Source of the DNA: Pseudomonadota bacterium
Lineage (GTDB): Bacteria > Pseudomonadota > Gammaproteobacteria > Burkholderiales > SG8-39
Assembly: GCA_021825225.1 (NCBI GenBank)
Contig: JAKAIH010000060.1
Location: 1 to 9,936, forward strand
Length of the DNA stretch: 9,936 bases
Reading direction: 5' to 3'
Notes under the pieces: model-generated
The model's input: the letters and a program-made list of their open reading frames with translations, nothing else
Database searches by the model: none
Told to the model about the DNA's origin: nothing
Part shown: positions 1 through 6,461 of the stretch, piece after piece
Position numbering within the stretch: the stretch's first letter is position 1
Layout: each line of letters begins with the position of its first letter
Translations under genes and position numbers: made by a program

Positions 1-26
1 TGGTCCATCACAAACCGGTGCGGTTT

Positions 27-98
27 TGTAGGAGGCCCGCCCCCGGGCCGATCGGTGTTCGAATTGGCGCTGATCGGGGCGAGGGCGTCCCTCCCACA
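27..98. repeat. REP-like imperfect palindrome
   Basis: Two arms face each other, 27-52 (starts TGTAGGAGG) and 73-98 (ends CCTCCCACA). The reverse complement of the first matches the second at most positions, with one small register shift. The short loop is centred on the palindrome TTCGAA (58-63). TGTGGGAGG/CCTCCCACA-ended palindromes are typical of dispersed extragenic REP-type elements in beta- and gammaproteobacteria. Only one copy lies in the window, so repetitiveness is inferred from form alone. It could also act as a bidirectional transcription stop or mRNA stabiliser for a gene beyond the left edge. The first 26 bases show nothing recognisable. Confidence 0.5.
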
Positions 99-108
99 GA
101 ATCGGCGC

Positions 109-120
109 GGGGTTGTCCCC
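109..120. repeat. Possible left target-site duplication (imperfect)
   Basis: GGGGTTGTCCCC sits immediately outside the left terminal repeat of the insertion sequence. It matches GGGGATATCCCC, directly outside the right end, at 10 of 12 positions. Because both copies are near-palindromes, they could be a 12-bp target duplication that has since diverged or the outermost part of longer inverted repeats. The sequence alone does not decide between these. Confidence 0.35.
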
Positions 121-142
121 CAAAGGCTAATCATTACCCGCA
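121..142. repeat. Left terminal inverted repeat of the IS
   Basis: This begins CAAAGGCTAATCATTACCCG and pairs with the reverse complement of 1640-1661 (CGAGGGCTAAACATTGCCCA) with five mismatches over 22 bp. It contains the TAG stop of the transposase (127-129 on the complement). Confidence 0.7.
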
Positions 143-1572
143 ATTTTTGCTTGTTTAGATTTGCGTGATTTATCTGGGTTCATGATTCTATACATATCGG
201 TCAAGGCAATCAGTTCGTGAAATCCGTTCCATATGGTTTGGACGCCGGGCTCGCCGTCGCCGGTGCGCCCCAGGAATCCGCCCAAGCGCGCGATCCAGCG
301 CAAGGCCTGTCGCAATGGCGGTGCGGTGGCCGGCGGAGTCGAGGTGCGATGGATGCGGCAGTACAAGGCCTGCCACTCGTCGGGAGCCAGGATAGCGCAG
401 GCCGATACATTGGGTGTCAGACGCGAGAGCATGCGCGCATACAGGATACGCCAAGCAATCACCGCATAGACGCTGAGCAAACGCTTGAGCCGATCGAAGG
501 ATTCCAGCTGTCGTGCCTCGATCTTGCAGCCGCCTTTGAGTATTCGGTGCCAAACCTCGATGCCCCAGCGTCGGGCATACCACTGCAGCCGCTCGCAGGC
601 CTGCTCGGCCGAGTCGGTCGGTATGGTAGTGAGCAATATCCATTCGATTGCTTTGACTCCGGCAGGGGGACGCGTCTCGCACGCCCACAGCGCCCACAGG
701 CCAATGGGCTCCATGTTGAGCCTTGCATGGTCTGCTGGCGGCTGCAAGGTGATCGGACAGGCACGAAGACTCAGTTTGGCCACCCGCGCGGCTTGGCCGG
801 GGCTGCGCGACAGTTGCAATCGTTGCTGGGCCAGCAGCGGCGCCTTGGCCAATGTCGACCAGATATGTCCCTGAGGACCTTCTACTCGCCGATCCCAGGA
901 TGCGCGCACCAGGAGATCCACGCCCAGAACTTGGGCCTCGTTAAAGAACTCATACACATCCGCTTCGCGATCAGCCACACTCACCAGGCGCGTTCCAGGC
1001 AGTTGCTCACGCAACTGCGCCAGCGCCTGCACGCTGTCAAGCCACTTGTAACTTTCCTTCTCCTCAATGGCTCGCCCGGGCCGGGTTGCGTTCAGACGAC
1101 GGTTCTTCGGATCTCTCGCCCAGACTCGCAAGCCCAACACCCCGAGCGGCAAGCCCTCGGGGGTGAAAGCCAGCGTCCCGTGGCACAGCAATCCCCACCC
1201 GTCTCTGTCGTTCATCGGACCCAGTCCTTCGGTGGCACGATGCCCCGAATAATCGATGTAGGTGGTGTCTTGCACCGCCAGAATTACCGGCTCACCGCGC
1301 ATACGCTCAACGCTGGAGGCTATATGCGGGGCGAGAATGTCGCGCGCGTTGACATCCGCGTTGTCAAAGAACCTATACGCCGCCTTCAGTGCCGCTCGAT
1401 CAACCAGCGCCTGTGGCAGCGAAACTTCCGGGCGCTCAGCCAGCGCTCGCGCCAGCCCAACCAGCCGCGCATCGCGCCTGACATCGCCCAAATCCGCGCC
1501 ACCGAACTCCCGACTCACCCAGTCAGGATCCTCGGTCGGCTTGCTCTTTTGCACGGATCGGTTGTTCTTCAT
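127..1572 (-). CDS. IS4-family transposase, Tn5-like
   Basis: This is the DDE transposase that cuts and rejoins the ends of its own insertion sequence. The 481-aa product is close to Tn5 transposase in length (476 aa). Residues about 17-90 match the Tn5-type N-terminal DNA-binding domain (WVSREFGGADLGD, KAAYRFFDN). The catalytic acids are visible as D102 in QDTTYIDY, D201 in VADREADVYEF and E339. The IS4 signature Y-(2)-R-(3)-E-(6)-K is intact at Y332, R335, E339 and K346. The spacing of D201 and E339 parallels Tn5. No frameshift or internal stop is seen, so the enzyme could be active. The ATG at 1572 has only a poor Shine-Dalgarno match upstream, which fits the low expression usual for transposases. 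The long open frame on the opposite strand is a shadow of this gene. Confidence 0.95.
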   Translation of the reverse strand: MKNNRSVQKSKPTEDPDWVSREFGGADLGDVRRDARLVGLARALAERPEVSLPQALVDRAALKAAYRFFDNADVNARDILAPHIASSVERMRGEPVILAVQDTTYIDYSGHRATEGLGPMNDRDGWGLLCHGTLAFTPEGLPLGVLGLRVWARDPKNRRLNATRPGRAIEEKESYKWLDSVQALAQLREQLPGTRLVSVADREADVYEFFNEAQVLGVDLLVRASWDRRVEGPQGHIWSTLAKAPLLAQQRLQLSRSPGQAARVAKLSLRACPITLQPPADHARLNMEPIGLWALWACETRPPAGVKAIEWILLTTIPTDSAEQACERLQWYARRWGIEVWHRILKGGCKIEARQLESFDRLKRLLSVYAVIAWRILYARMLSRLTPNVSACAILAPDEWQALYCRIHRTSTPPATAPPLRQALRWIARLGGFLGRTGDGEPGVQTIWNGFHELIALTDMYRIMNPDKSRKSKQAKIAGND

Positions 1573-1639
1573 AACCCGATCCGGAAGTTAACATCACACG
1601 CCCTTGTTTACAACAACTCCTTCAAATAACATGAAAAGA

Positions 1640-1661
1640 TGTGGGCAATGTTTAGCCCTCG
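1640..1661. repeat. Right terminal inverted repeat of the IS
   Basis: Partner of the left repeat at 121-142, with 17 of 22 positions matching in inverted orientation. It lies 67 bp or more upstream of the transposase start, leaving a short leader (1573-1639). That leader contains the dyad TTGTTGTAAACAA on the coding strand and no convincing promoter. Confidence 0.7.
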
Positions 1662-1673
1662 GGGGATATCCCC
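1662..1673. repeat. Perfect palindrome GGGGATATCCCC flanking the IS
   Basis: A perfect 12-bp palindrome directly outside the right inverted repeat, matched 10/12 by the left flank (109-120). It may be a target duplication or part of the IS terminus. It lies 14 bp downstream of the stop of the dehydratase-like gene. Confidence 0.35.
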
Positions 1674-1687
1674 TCATTTTGCGAACT

Positions 1688-2686
1688 CTAAAAGCGCGAG
1701 GCATCCGGCGAAAACTGCTGCAGGTCGCTGTCGACCATCTCTGCGATCATTTGCTCGAAGCCGACCTGCCGGCGCCAGCCTAGCACGCGTTCGATTTTCT
1801 CCGGCCGCCCCACGAGCGCTGGCGTCGGCGCATCCTGCTCGAACGCCACATGCTCGCGCCAGTCCAGTCCGACGTGCCTGAACGCGATTTCAAGCACGTC
1901 GCGAACCGTATGCAGGCTCCCCGAGGCTACGACATAGTCCTCGGCCACATCGGCTTGCGCCATCAGATGCAGCGCGCGCACCACGTCGGCTGCACTCGAC
2001 CAATCGACCCGGGCCCCGATGTTCATGAGTTCCAGCTTGCCGCCGCGGCTGCCGGCTTGCGCGGCTGCCGCCGCCATGCGCGCAATCTTGCGCGTGACGA
2101 ATTGCGGCTGCCTGCGCGGCGACTCATGATTGAACAGTATTGCGCTGCTCGCGTGCAGGCCCGACTCGCGGCGCAGGAAGGCGAGCAAATCCGCGCTCCA
2201 GGATTTCGAGTGTCCATAGAAGGTCTGCGGATGGCGGCGCGTGCTTTCGTCCACTTCCAGGCACGCGCCCGGGATGGTGCTCCCGGCGCTGTACATCTGG
2301 CTCGAGGCAGCGAACACCAGCCGCGCCTGCGGACAGGTTTCTAGCATGGAGAAGGCCAGCGAGCGCGTCGCCAGGAAGTTCATTTCGAGCATGTCGCGGT
2401 ACACGTCTACGCTGCAGTTGGCATCCAGTTCCTGGGTCGCATGATGCACCGCGGCCAGGTGGTAGATCGCGTTCGGCCGCAGCGCACCGAGCAGCGAGCG
2501 CGTTGCCGCCTCGTCGGCCAGATCCGCGCTCATCAGGCGCATTCCCGCAGGCGCGGCGGCGGATGCCCCGGTGCGCTCGCGCACGATACCGATGACTTCG
2601 TGGCCCAAGCCGAGCAAATATTCGCCGAGCAGGCTGCCGTCCTGGCCAAGCGCGCCGGTAATCAGGCTGGTCTCGCGTGCGCTCAT
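1688..2686 (-). CDS. GDP-mannose 4,6-dehydratase-like NAD(P)-dependent sugar epimerase/reductase (extended SDR)
   Basis: This 332-aa extended short-chain dehydrogenase resembles GDP-mannose 4,6-dehydratase. It has the Rossmann motif TGALGQDG (10-17), YHLAAVHHA near 75-83, the active-site Tyr/Lys pair Y157-x3-K161 (YGHSK), the family hallmark LFNHESPRR (184-192) and a C-terminal VLGWRRQVGFEQM segment. The dehydratase signature around 128-130 reads S-S-Q. The Glu that acts as catalytic base in true dehydratases is Gln here (Q130), and the usual RPxEVD nucleotide-contact motif is replaced by APTP (about 286-289). I infer a reductase or epimerase on an NDP-4-keto-6-deoxy sugar rather than a dehydratase. 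The ATG at 2686 is preferred over an upstream in-frame start because it overlaps the preceding gene's stop as ATGA and begins just before the Rossmann motif. It is the last gene of the three-gene operon. Confidence 0.85.
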   Translation of the reverse strand: MSARETSLITGALGQDGSLLGEYLLGLGHEVIGIVRERTGASAAAPAGMRLMSADLADEAATRSLLGALRPNAIYHLAAVHHATQELDANCSVDVYRDMLEMNFLATRSLAFSMLETCPQARLVFAASSQMYSAGSTIPGACLEVDESTRRHPQTFYGHSKSWSADLLAFLRRESGLHASSAILFNHESPRRQPQFVTRKIARMAAAAAQAGSRGGKLELMNIGARVDWSSAADVVRALHLMAQADVAEDYVVASGSLHTVRDVLEIAFRHVGLDWREHVAFEQDAPTPALVGRPEKIERVLGWRRQVGFEQMIAEMVDSDLQQFSPDASRF

Positions 2687-3954
2687 GGTTTTCGCGCCAC
2701 CGCTTCGATCGACGGCAGCACGAACACCAGCTTGCCGCCGTCGTCGACGTAAGCCTGCTCGCGCAGCACGATCTCGTCGCGGAAATACCACGGCAGCACC
2801 AGCAGGTAATCGGGCTTCATGCGCTTGGTTGCTTCCTCGGACACGATCGGGATGCGCGTGCCCGGCGTCACCAGTCCGTACTTGAACGGGTATTTTTCCG
2901 CAATCGCGGGCAAGTCGGCGCTCGACACGCCACAGTATTGCAGCACCACATTGCCTTTGGTGGAAGCGCCGTAGCCGATCACGCGCTTGCCTTCGGCTCT
3001 TGCACGCGCAAGAAACGCGCGCAGATCGGCGCGGTGTCGCGCGACATTGGCTGCGAACCTCGCATACGGCTGCAAGCCCTGGTAGCCCTGTTCGCTTTCC
3101 CGGCGCAGCATCGCCTCCAATTCAGGCACGGCCTCGGGATGGCCGGATTCCTGGCGCGCAAGCACCACCGAAAAACTGCCGCCGTTGATGTCGCTTACGC
3201 CGAGGTCGACAATCTTCAGACCGGAGCGATCGGCCATCCATTTGATCTGGCGCAGGCCGTAATAGCTGATGTGCTCGTGGCACACCGAATCGTACGCGCA
3301 GCGCGCGAGCATCAGCGGCATGTAGCATTGCTCGAGCTCCCACACGCCGTCGATGTCGAGCAGCGAGGCCACCTCGCGCATGAACGACAGCGGGTCCTCC
3401 AGATCGTAGAACATCGCGATCGAGGTGATGATCTTGCAGCGCAAATCGCCCGCCTCGCGACGAACGCGCTGCGCGCTGAAGAAATCCACGATCAACGTCG
3501 CGTCGGCCGGATACTCGGCGGCGTAGCGTGCGCTCGACGGGTCGATGCCGTAGCGCCGCAGCCCCATGCCGCCGTAGAACTTGAGCGTAGTGCCGTCGCT
3601 GCTGCCGATGTCGAGCACGCAGTCCCCCGGGCGCGGCTTGGCGATCCTGATCAGCCTCGCGATCTTGGCCTGCAGATGCACGACCATGGAACGGTTGTTG
3701 GACGAGCGGTAGCCGTAGGTGGGGCCGTACATTTCCTCTGTCGGATAGCTGTGCCGCAGCTGCAGCAGGCCGCAGCTGCCGTGTGCCTGGTCGGAACACA
3801 GGACAAGCTCGAGCGGGCCGGACATCGGATCCGGGTCCTGCGGCCGCGGGAAGCGCCCGGTCAGCGCCTGCGTGCCGAGGTCGAGCACGCTTGTCAGCGC
3901 CGACGACCCGCATATCCGGCATTTCGTAATTGCGCGCACCGCGGGTAACTTCAT
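2683..3954 (-). CDS. NDP-sugar C-methyltransferase (TylCIII/NovU/TcaB9-like), SAM-dependent
   Basis: The 423-aa protein has the three-part architecture of C3-methyltransferases acting on nucleotide-linked 4-keto-deoxyhexoses. An N-terminal zinc-binding region has Cys at 12, 15, 53 and 61. A class I SAM domain has motif I VLDIGSSDGT (113-122) and the catalytic-type CHEHISYY segment (225-232). The C-terminal domain carries NGGSFSV (257-263) and GYGASTKGN (327-335). In TcaB9 the equivalent Glu-His pair is implicated in catalysis, and both residues are kept here. Both ends overlap neighbours by ATGA (3951-3954 and 2683-2686), so translation is likely coupled to the glycosyltransferase and the dehydratase-like enzyme. 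I infer that it methylates C3 of a keto-sugar nucleotide feeding the operon's glycosyltransferase. The sugar and nucleotide are not determinable here. Confidence 0.88.
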   Translation of the reverse strand: MKLPAVRAITKCRICGSSALTSVLDLGTQALTGRFPRPQDPDPMSGPLELVLCSDQAHGSCGLLQLRHSYPTEEMYGPTYGYRSSNNRSMVVHLQAKIARLIRIAKPRPGDCVLDIGSSDGTTLKFYGGMGLRRYGIDPSSARYAAEYPADATLIVDFFSAQRVRREAGDLRCKIITSIAMFYDLEDPLSFMREVASLLDIDGVWELEQCYMPLMLARCAYDSVCHEHISYYGLRQIKWMADRSGLKIVDLGVSDINGGSFSVVLARQESGHPEAVPELEAMLRRESEQGYQGLQPYARFAANVARHRADLRAFLARARAEGKRVIGYGASTKGNVVLQYCGVSSADLPAIAEKYPFKYGLVTPGTRIPIVSEEATKRMKPDYLLVLPWYFRDEIVLREQAYVDDGGKLVFVLPSIEAVARKP

Positions 3955-5573
3955 GCCTGCCGCCTACACCAGTCTTGCCAGATGCCGCGATAGGCGGATT
4001 CGATGTCGCGCGCGAGCGACGCGCCGTCGAGCAAGGGCGAGGCGAGCAGGCGCGCGCGCAGTTCCGAGCGCGTGCGCGCGAGCGCTGCCGTGTCGAGCGC
4101 AAGCCGCACCGCAGCGTCGACAAATCCCGCACTGTCCTGCCCCAGCCATTGAGGCGCACCGAAATGCCCCAACAGGCTGGCCCCAAAGCGAGAAACCGAT
4201 GCGGCCCCGCTCAGGCTCACTACCGGCAGCCCCATCCACAGGCAGCCCAGTGTCGTCGTCACACCGTTGAAAGGGTAACTGTCGAGCGCGATGTCTACGC
4301 TCCGATAAGTGTCCCAGTAGCGTTCGTAGGGTGGGTGCGGAAGGAAGCTCACACGCTCGGGCGCTATGCCGCGCGCCAGCAGGGGTTGGCGCAGGCGTGC
4401 AACCCGCTCGGGCGACGCGACGCCCAGCACCTGCAGTCGGGAAGCGGGAACGCGTGCCAGCAGTTCTGCCCACAAGCCCATGGTCGCGGCGTTGAGCTTG
4501 AGCGGGCTGTTGAAGGACCCGAAGGTAACGTAGCCCTTGGCGAGCGCCGGCAGCGGCCCGGGCTCGGGCATGGCCTCGGGCGGCCGATAGGCCCACTGCG
4601 CCCGGGGCAGGCGCAGCAGCTGCTCGCTGTAGAACGCCTCCGCGCCGGGCGGATCGGCAAGATGGTCGCTGATGCGGTAATCCATGGCGCGCATCCCGGT
4701 CGTGTTGGGCGCGAGATAGCTCACCTGCAGCGGCGCCGGCCTGCGCGCGAAGGCGAGCAGGCGGTGATGGGCATTGTGCCCGGTCAGATCCACCAGAATG
4801 TCGATCCGGTCGGCGCGCACCTGCTCGCAGAACTTCGCGTCGTCCACGCCGCGCATCTCGCGCCAGTGGTCGGCGCGGCCGCGCAGGCGCCGGGTCAGCG
4901 CGTCCGGCTGCGCCACATCGGAGTACAGGAACAGTTCGAATGCGCTGCGGTCGTGATGGGCCAGCAGGGGTTCGATGAAATACGCCACCGGCTGATCGTA
5001 GAAATAAGGCGAAACATAAGCGACGCGCAGGCGGCGCTGCGGCTCGGCCGGGTTGAGCCAGCGCAGCGATGCACAAGCCGGCTGCAGCGGATCGGCGCAG
5101 CGCGCGGCCCAGCGCCGGTGTTCGGCGTAGATTTCATCCGGCCCGACGCGCTCGGAGAAATAGAGCGCAAACTGAAGGCTGGCAAGCGCGGCCGCGTAAT
5201 CGGGCAACGCGACGAGCGCGCGGCGGTAAGCATCAACCGCATCGGCCGCCTCGTGGCAGGACATCAGCGCCCATCCGAGGTTGTAGTGGAGGGCCGCATC
5301 GCTGTCGTCGATGTCGAGCGCCGCGCGATACAGGGCCACCGCATCCTCGTAGCGCCGGTCTTCATGCGCGAGATTGCCAAGGTAGAAGCGCGCACGCGCC
5401 GAGCGCAGGTCCAAAGCCGCAGCGCGCTCGAAGTCGGCGCGCGCCTGCGCGGCGTTGCCGCGCGCATGCTGCTCCAGCCCGCTTTCGAGCAACGCGCCGG
5501 CCGCCTCCGCCTGCGGCAGCGTCTGGCCGGCGCGCTCGCGTCCGAGCGCCTGCAGGATCAGGCTTTTCAGCAT
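3951..5573 (-). CDS. TPR-containing GT41 glycosyltransferase (SPINDLY/O-GlcNAc transferase-like)
   Basis: The 540-aa protein begins with about three tetratricopeptide repeats (roughly 28-130), followed by a GT41 catalytic region. Recognisable blocks are LRVAYVSPYF (182-191), ILVDLTGH (259-266), APNTTG...MDYRISDHLADPPG (288-310), FGSFNSPLKLN (351-361) with K359 matching the UDP-contacting Lys of human OGT, and DIALDSYPFNGVTTT (427-441). The layout is closer to plant SPINDLY, a protein O-fucosyltransferase, than to HMW1C enzymes, which lack such TPRs. The usual DFxxH His (OGT H498) is Gln (Q194), and the WxGYPxTTG loop is one residue short (SYLAPNTTG). It is probably cytoplasmic: no signal peptide or membrane helix is seen. 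It is the first gene of the operon and overlaps the methyltransferase by ATGA. Its start ATG has only a weak SD (GGATGCG). The acceptor is unknown, and flagellin or another protein is possible. Confidence 0.9.
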   Translation of the reverse strand: MLKSLILQALGRERAGQTLPQAEAAGALLESGLEQHARGNAAQARADFERAAALDLRSARARFYLGNLAHEDRRYEDAVALYRAALDIDDSDAALHYNLGWALMSCHEAADAVDAYRRALVALPDYAAALASLQFALYFSERVGPDEIYAEHRRWAARCADPLQPACASLRWLNPAEPQRRLRVAYVSPYFYDQPVAYFIEPLLAHHDRSAFELFLYSDVAQPDALTRRLRGRADHWREMRGVDDAKFCEQVRADRIDILVDLTGHNAHHRLLAFARRPAPLQVSYLAPNTTGMRAMDYRISDHLADPPGAEAFYSEQLLRLPRAQWAYRPPEAMPEPGPLPALAKGYVTFGSFNSPLKLNAATMGLWAELLARVPASRLQVLGVASPERVARLRQPLLARGIAPERVSFLPHPPYERYWDTYRSVDIALDSYPFNGVTTTLGCLWMGLPVVSLSGAASVSRFGASLLGHFGAPQWLGQDSAGFVDAAVRLALDTAALARTRSELRARLLASPLLDGASLARDIESAYRGIWQDWCRRQA

Positions 5574-5660
5574 CGCATCCGGCGGCTGCCGCTTTGCCCG
5601 GCAGCTTGAATGATAGAATCATCCGTATTGCCCCGCCGGGAATGCCTTCTTGTTTGCACC
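5574..5660. promoter_or_regulatory. Divergent intergenic region with a 13-bp inverted repeat
   Basis: Only 87 bp separate the glycosyltransferase start (minus strand) from the FkbM-type gene start (plus strand), so both promoters must lie here or inside the genes. A perfect inverted repeat ATGATagaATCAT occupies 5610-5622. It contains a -10-like TAGAAT (5614-5619) reading right and TATCAT (5615-5610) reading left. No clear -35 box stands at standard spacing on either strand. An operator or shared promoter core is a reasonable but unproven reading. Confidence 0.35.
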
Positions 5661-6326
5661 ATGACCACTTTCACCAGCTACTCCCAGGCAGGCCAGGACA
5701 TGTTCGCCTATGCCCTGTGCGCGACCGACAGCGGAACGTTTCTCGACATCGGCGCATCTTATCCGGTCAGCGCCAACAACAGCTACGGCCTGGAGCGCAA
5801 AGGCTGGTCCGGCGTCACCGTCGACAACTGCGCCGATTATGCCTCGCATTACGCCGGGGTGCGCAAAGCGCCGCTGACCGTGCTCGACATGACCGCGATC
5901 GACTGGGACCGCTTCATCGCCGACCATCCAATTTTACAGAACACCGTCGACTATCTGTCGCTCGACATCGATGCGGCCACCCTGCCGGTGCTGCGCAGGT
6001 TTCCTTTCGACAGGCTGCGCTTCCGCGTCATGACCGTAGAGCACGACGCCTACCGCTTCGGCGATCACGTGCGGCAGGAGATGAGAAGCATCCTGGGCGG
6101 TGCCGGCTATGAGCTTATCGCCGCCGATGTCATCGTAAATTACACCGACGACGCATGCCCTCAGGCCGTGGCGCTGAACGGCTTGCTGCCGTTCGAGGAC
6201 TGGTACGTCAGGCCCGAACTGGTCGACATGAATATCGCCGACCGCTTCCGCTCCGACAACAGGCTGTGGAGCGACATTCTCAGCACGGGTTTGAGCGCTC
6301 CGGACAGCGCGTGGGTGCAGGTATGA
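5661..6326 (+). CDS. FkbM-family-like SAM-dependent methyltransferase
   Basis: The 221-aa product opens with SQAGQD (8-13), the usual N-terminal hallmark of many FkbM-type proteins. It continues with the SAM-binding motif FLDIGASYP (27-35), NSYGLERKGWSG (40-51), DYLSLDID (97-104) and VEHDAYR (126-132). FkbM-type enzymes O-methylate sugars or other small hydroxyl groups, so this is probably a glycan-tailoring step linked to the divergent sugar operon. The substrate is unknown. An in-frame ATG at 5610 would add 17 residues. I prefer 5661 because the upstream ATG falls inside the promoter-region palindrome and the extension is not family-like. No good ribosome site precedes either start. The 135 bp to the next gene (6327-6461) holds only GC-rich, imperfect short repeats and no convincing terminator. 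Confidence 0.8.
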   Translation: MTTFTSYSQAGQDMFAYALCATDSGTFLDIGASYPVSANNSYGLERKGWSGVTVDNCADYASHYAGVRKAPLTVLDMTAIDWDRFIADHPILQNTVDYLSLDIDAATLPVLRRFPFDRLRFRVMTVEHDAYRFGDHVRQEMRSILGGAGYELIAADVIVNYTDDACPQAVALNGLLPFEDWYVRPELVDMNIADRFRSDNRLWSDILSTGLSAPDSAWVQV

Positions 6327-6461
6327 GCCCAGGCTGCGCGACATCTTGAATCTGCGGCGCTCGGCTGGAGACCAATAAGCGCGCGGTTCTCCACGCGGTT
6401 GCGAACGCGGCGCGCGGGCACGCGGCGCAAATCCGGATGCCGGCGTTAATGGGCGTGCGTG

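Larger units (their letters stand above)
121..1661 (-). mobile_element. IS4-family insertion sequence (Tn5/IS50-like), about 1541 bp
   Basis: A single transposase gene fills the element and is flanked by inverted repeats at 121-142 and 1640-1661 (17 of 22 positions identical). The length is close to that of IS50 (about 1.53 kb), and the transposase has the Tn5-type domain order, so both ends appear present. The transposase stop codon lies inside the left repeat, as is common in compact IS elements. If the flanking 12-bp palindromes (109-120, 1662-1673) belong to the element, its size would be 1565 bp. The right end is only about 14-27 bp past the stop of the sugar operon, so insertion did not break that gene. 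Any gene that once followed the operon may have been separated from it. I cannot name the exact IS. Confidence 0.85.

Noticed and set aside
217..1629. Long plus-strand open frame (470 codons) across the transposase
   Set aside because: It is antisense to a transposase with intact DDE and YREK motifs, its translation shows no recognisable motif, and such mirror frames are common in GC-rich DNA.
2687..2791. 35-codon N-terminal extension of the dehydratase-like gene
   Set aside because: The extension is Arg-rich, out of family and lies within the methyltransferase gene. The ATG at 2686 overlaps the upstream stop and precedes the Rossmann motif at the usual distance.
2677..3948. Plus-strand open frame of 423 codons opposite the C-methyltransferase
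   Set aside because: It exactly mirrors the real gene and gives a His/Arg/Ala-rich translation without family motifs. The minus-strand frame has clear SAM and C-methyltransferase blocks.
3930..5609. Plus-strand open frame of 559 codons opposite the GT41 gene
   Set aside because: Shadow of the glycosyltransferase frame, Arg/Ala/Gly-rich and without domains.
5591..5619. Sigma-54 or well-spaced sigma-70 promoter before the FkbM-type gene
   Set aside because: TTGCCC and TAGAAT are only 14 bp apart, and no GG-N10-GC pattern with correct spacing is present. Only the inverted repeat is retained as a candidate.
6327..6461. Possible repeat array of ACGCGG/GCGCGC units
   Set aside because: The units are short, irregularly spaced and expected by chance in such GC-rich sequence. 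No regular period or stable terminator hairpin was found.
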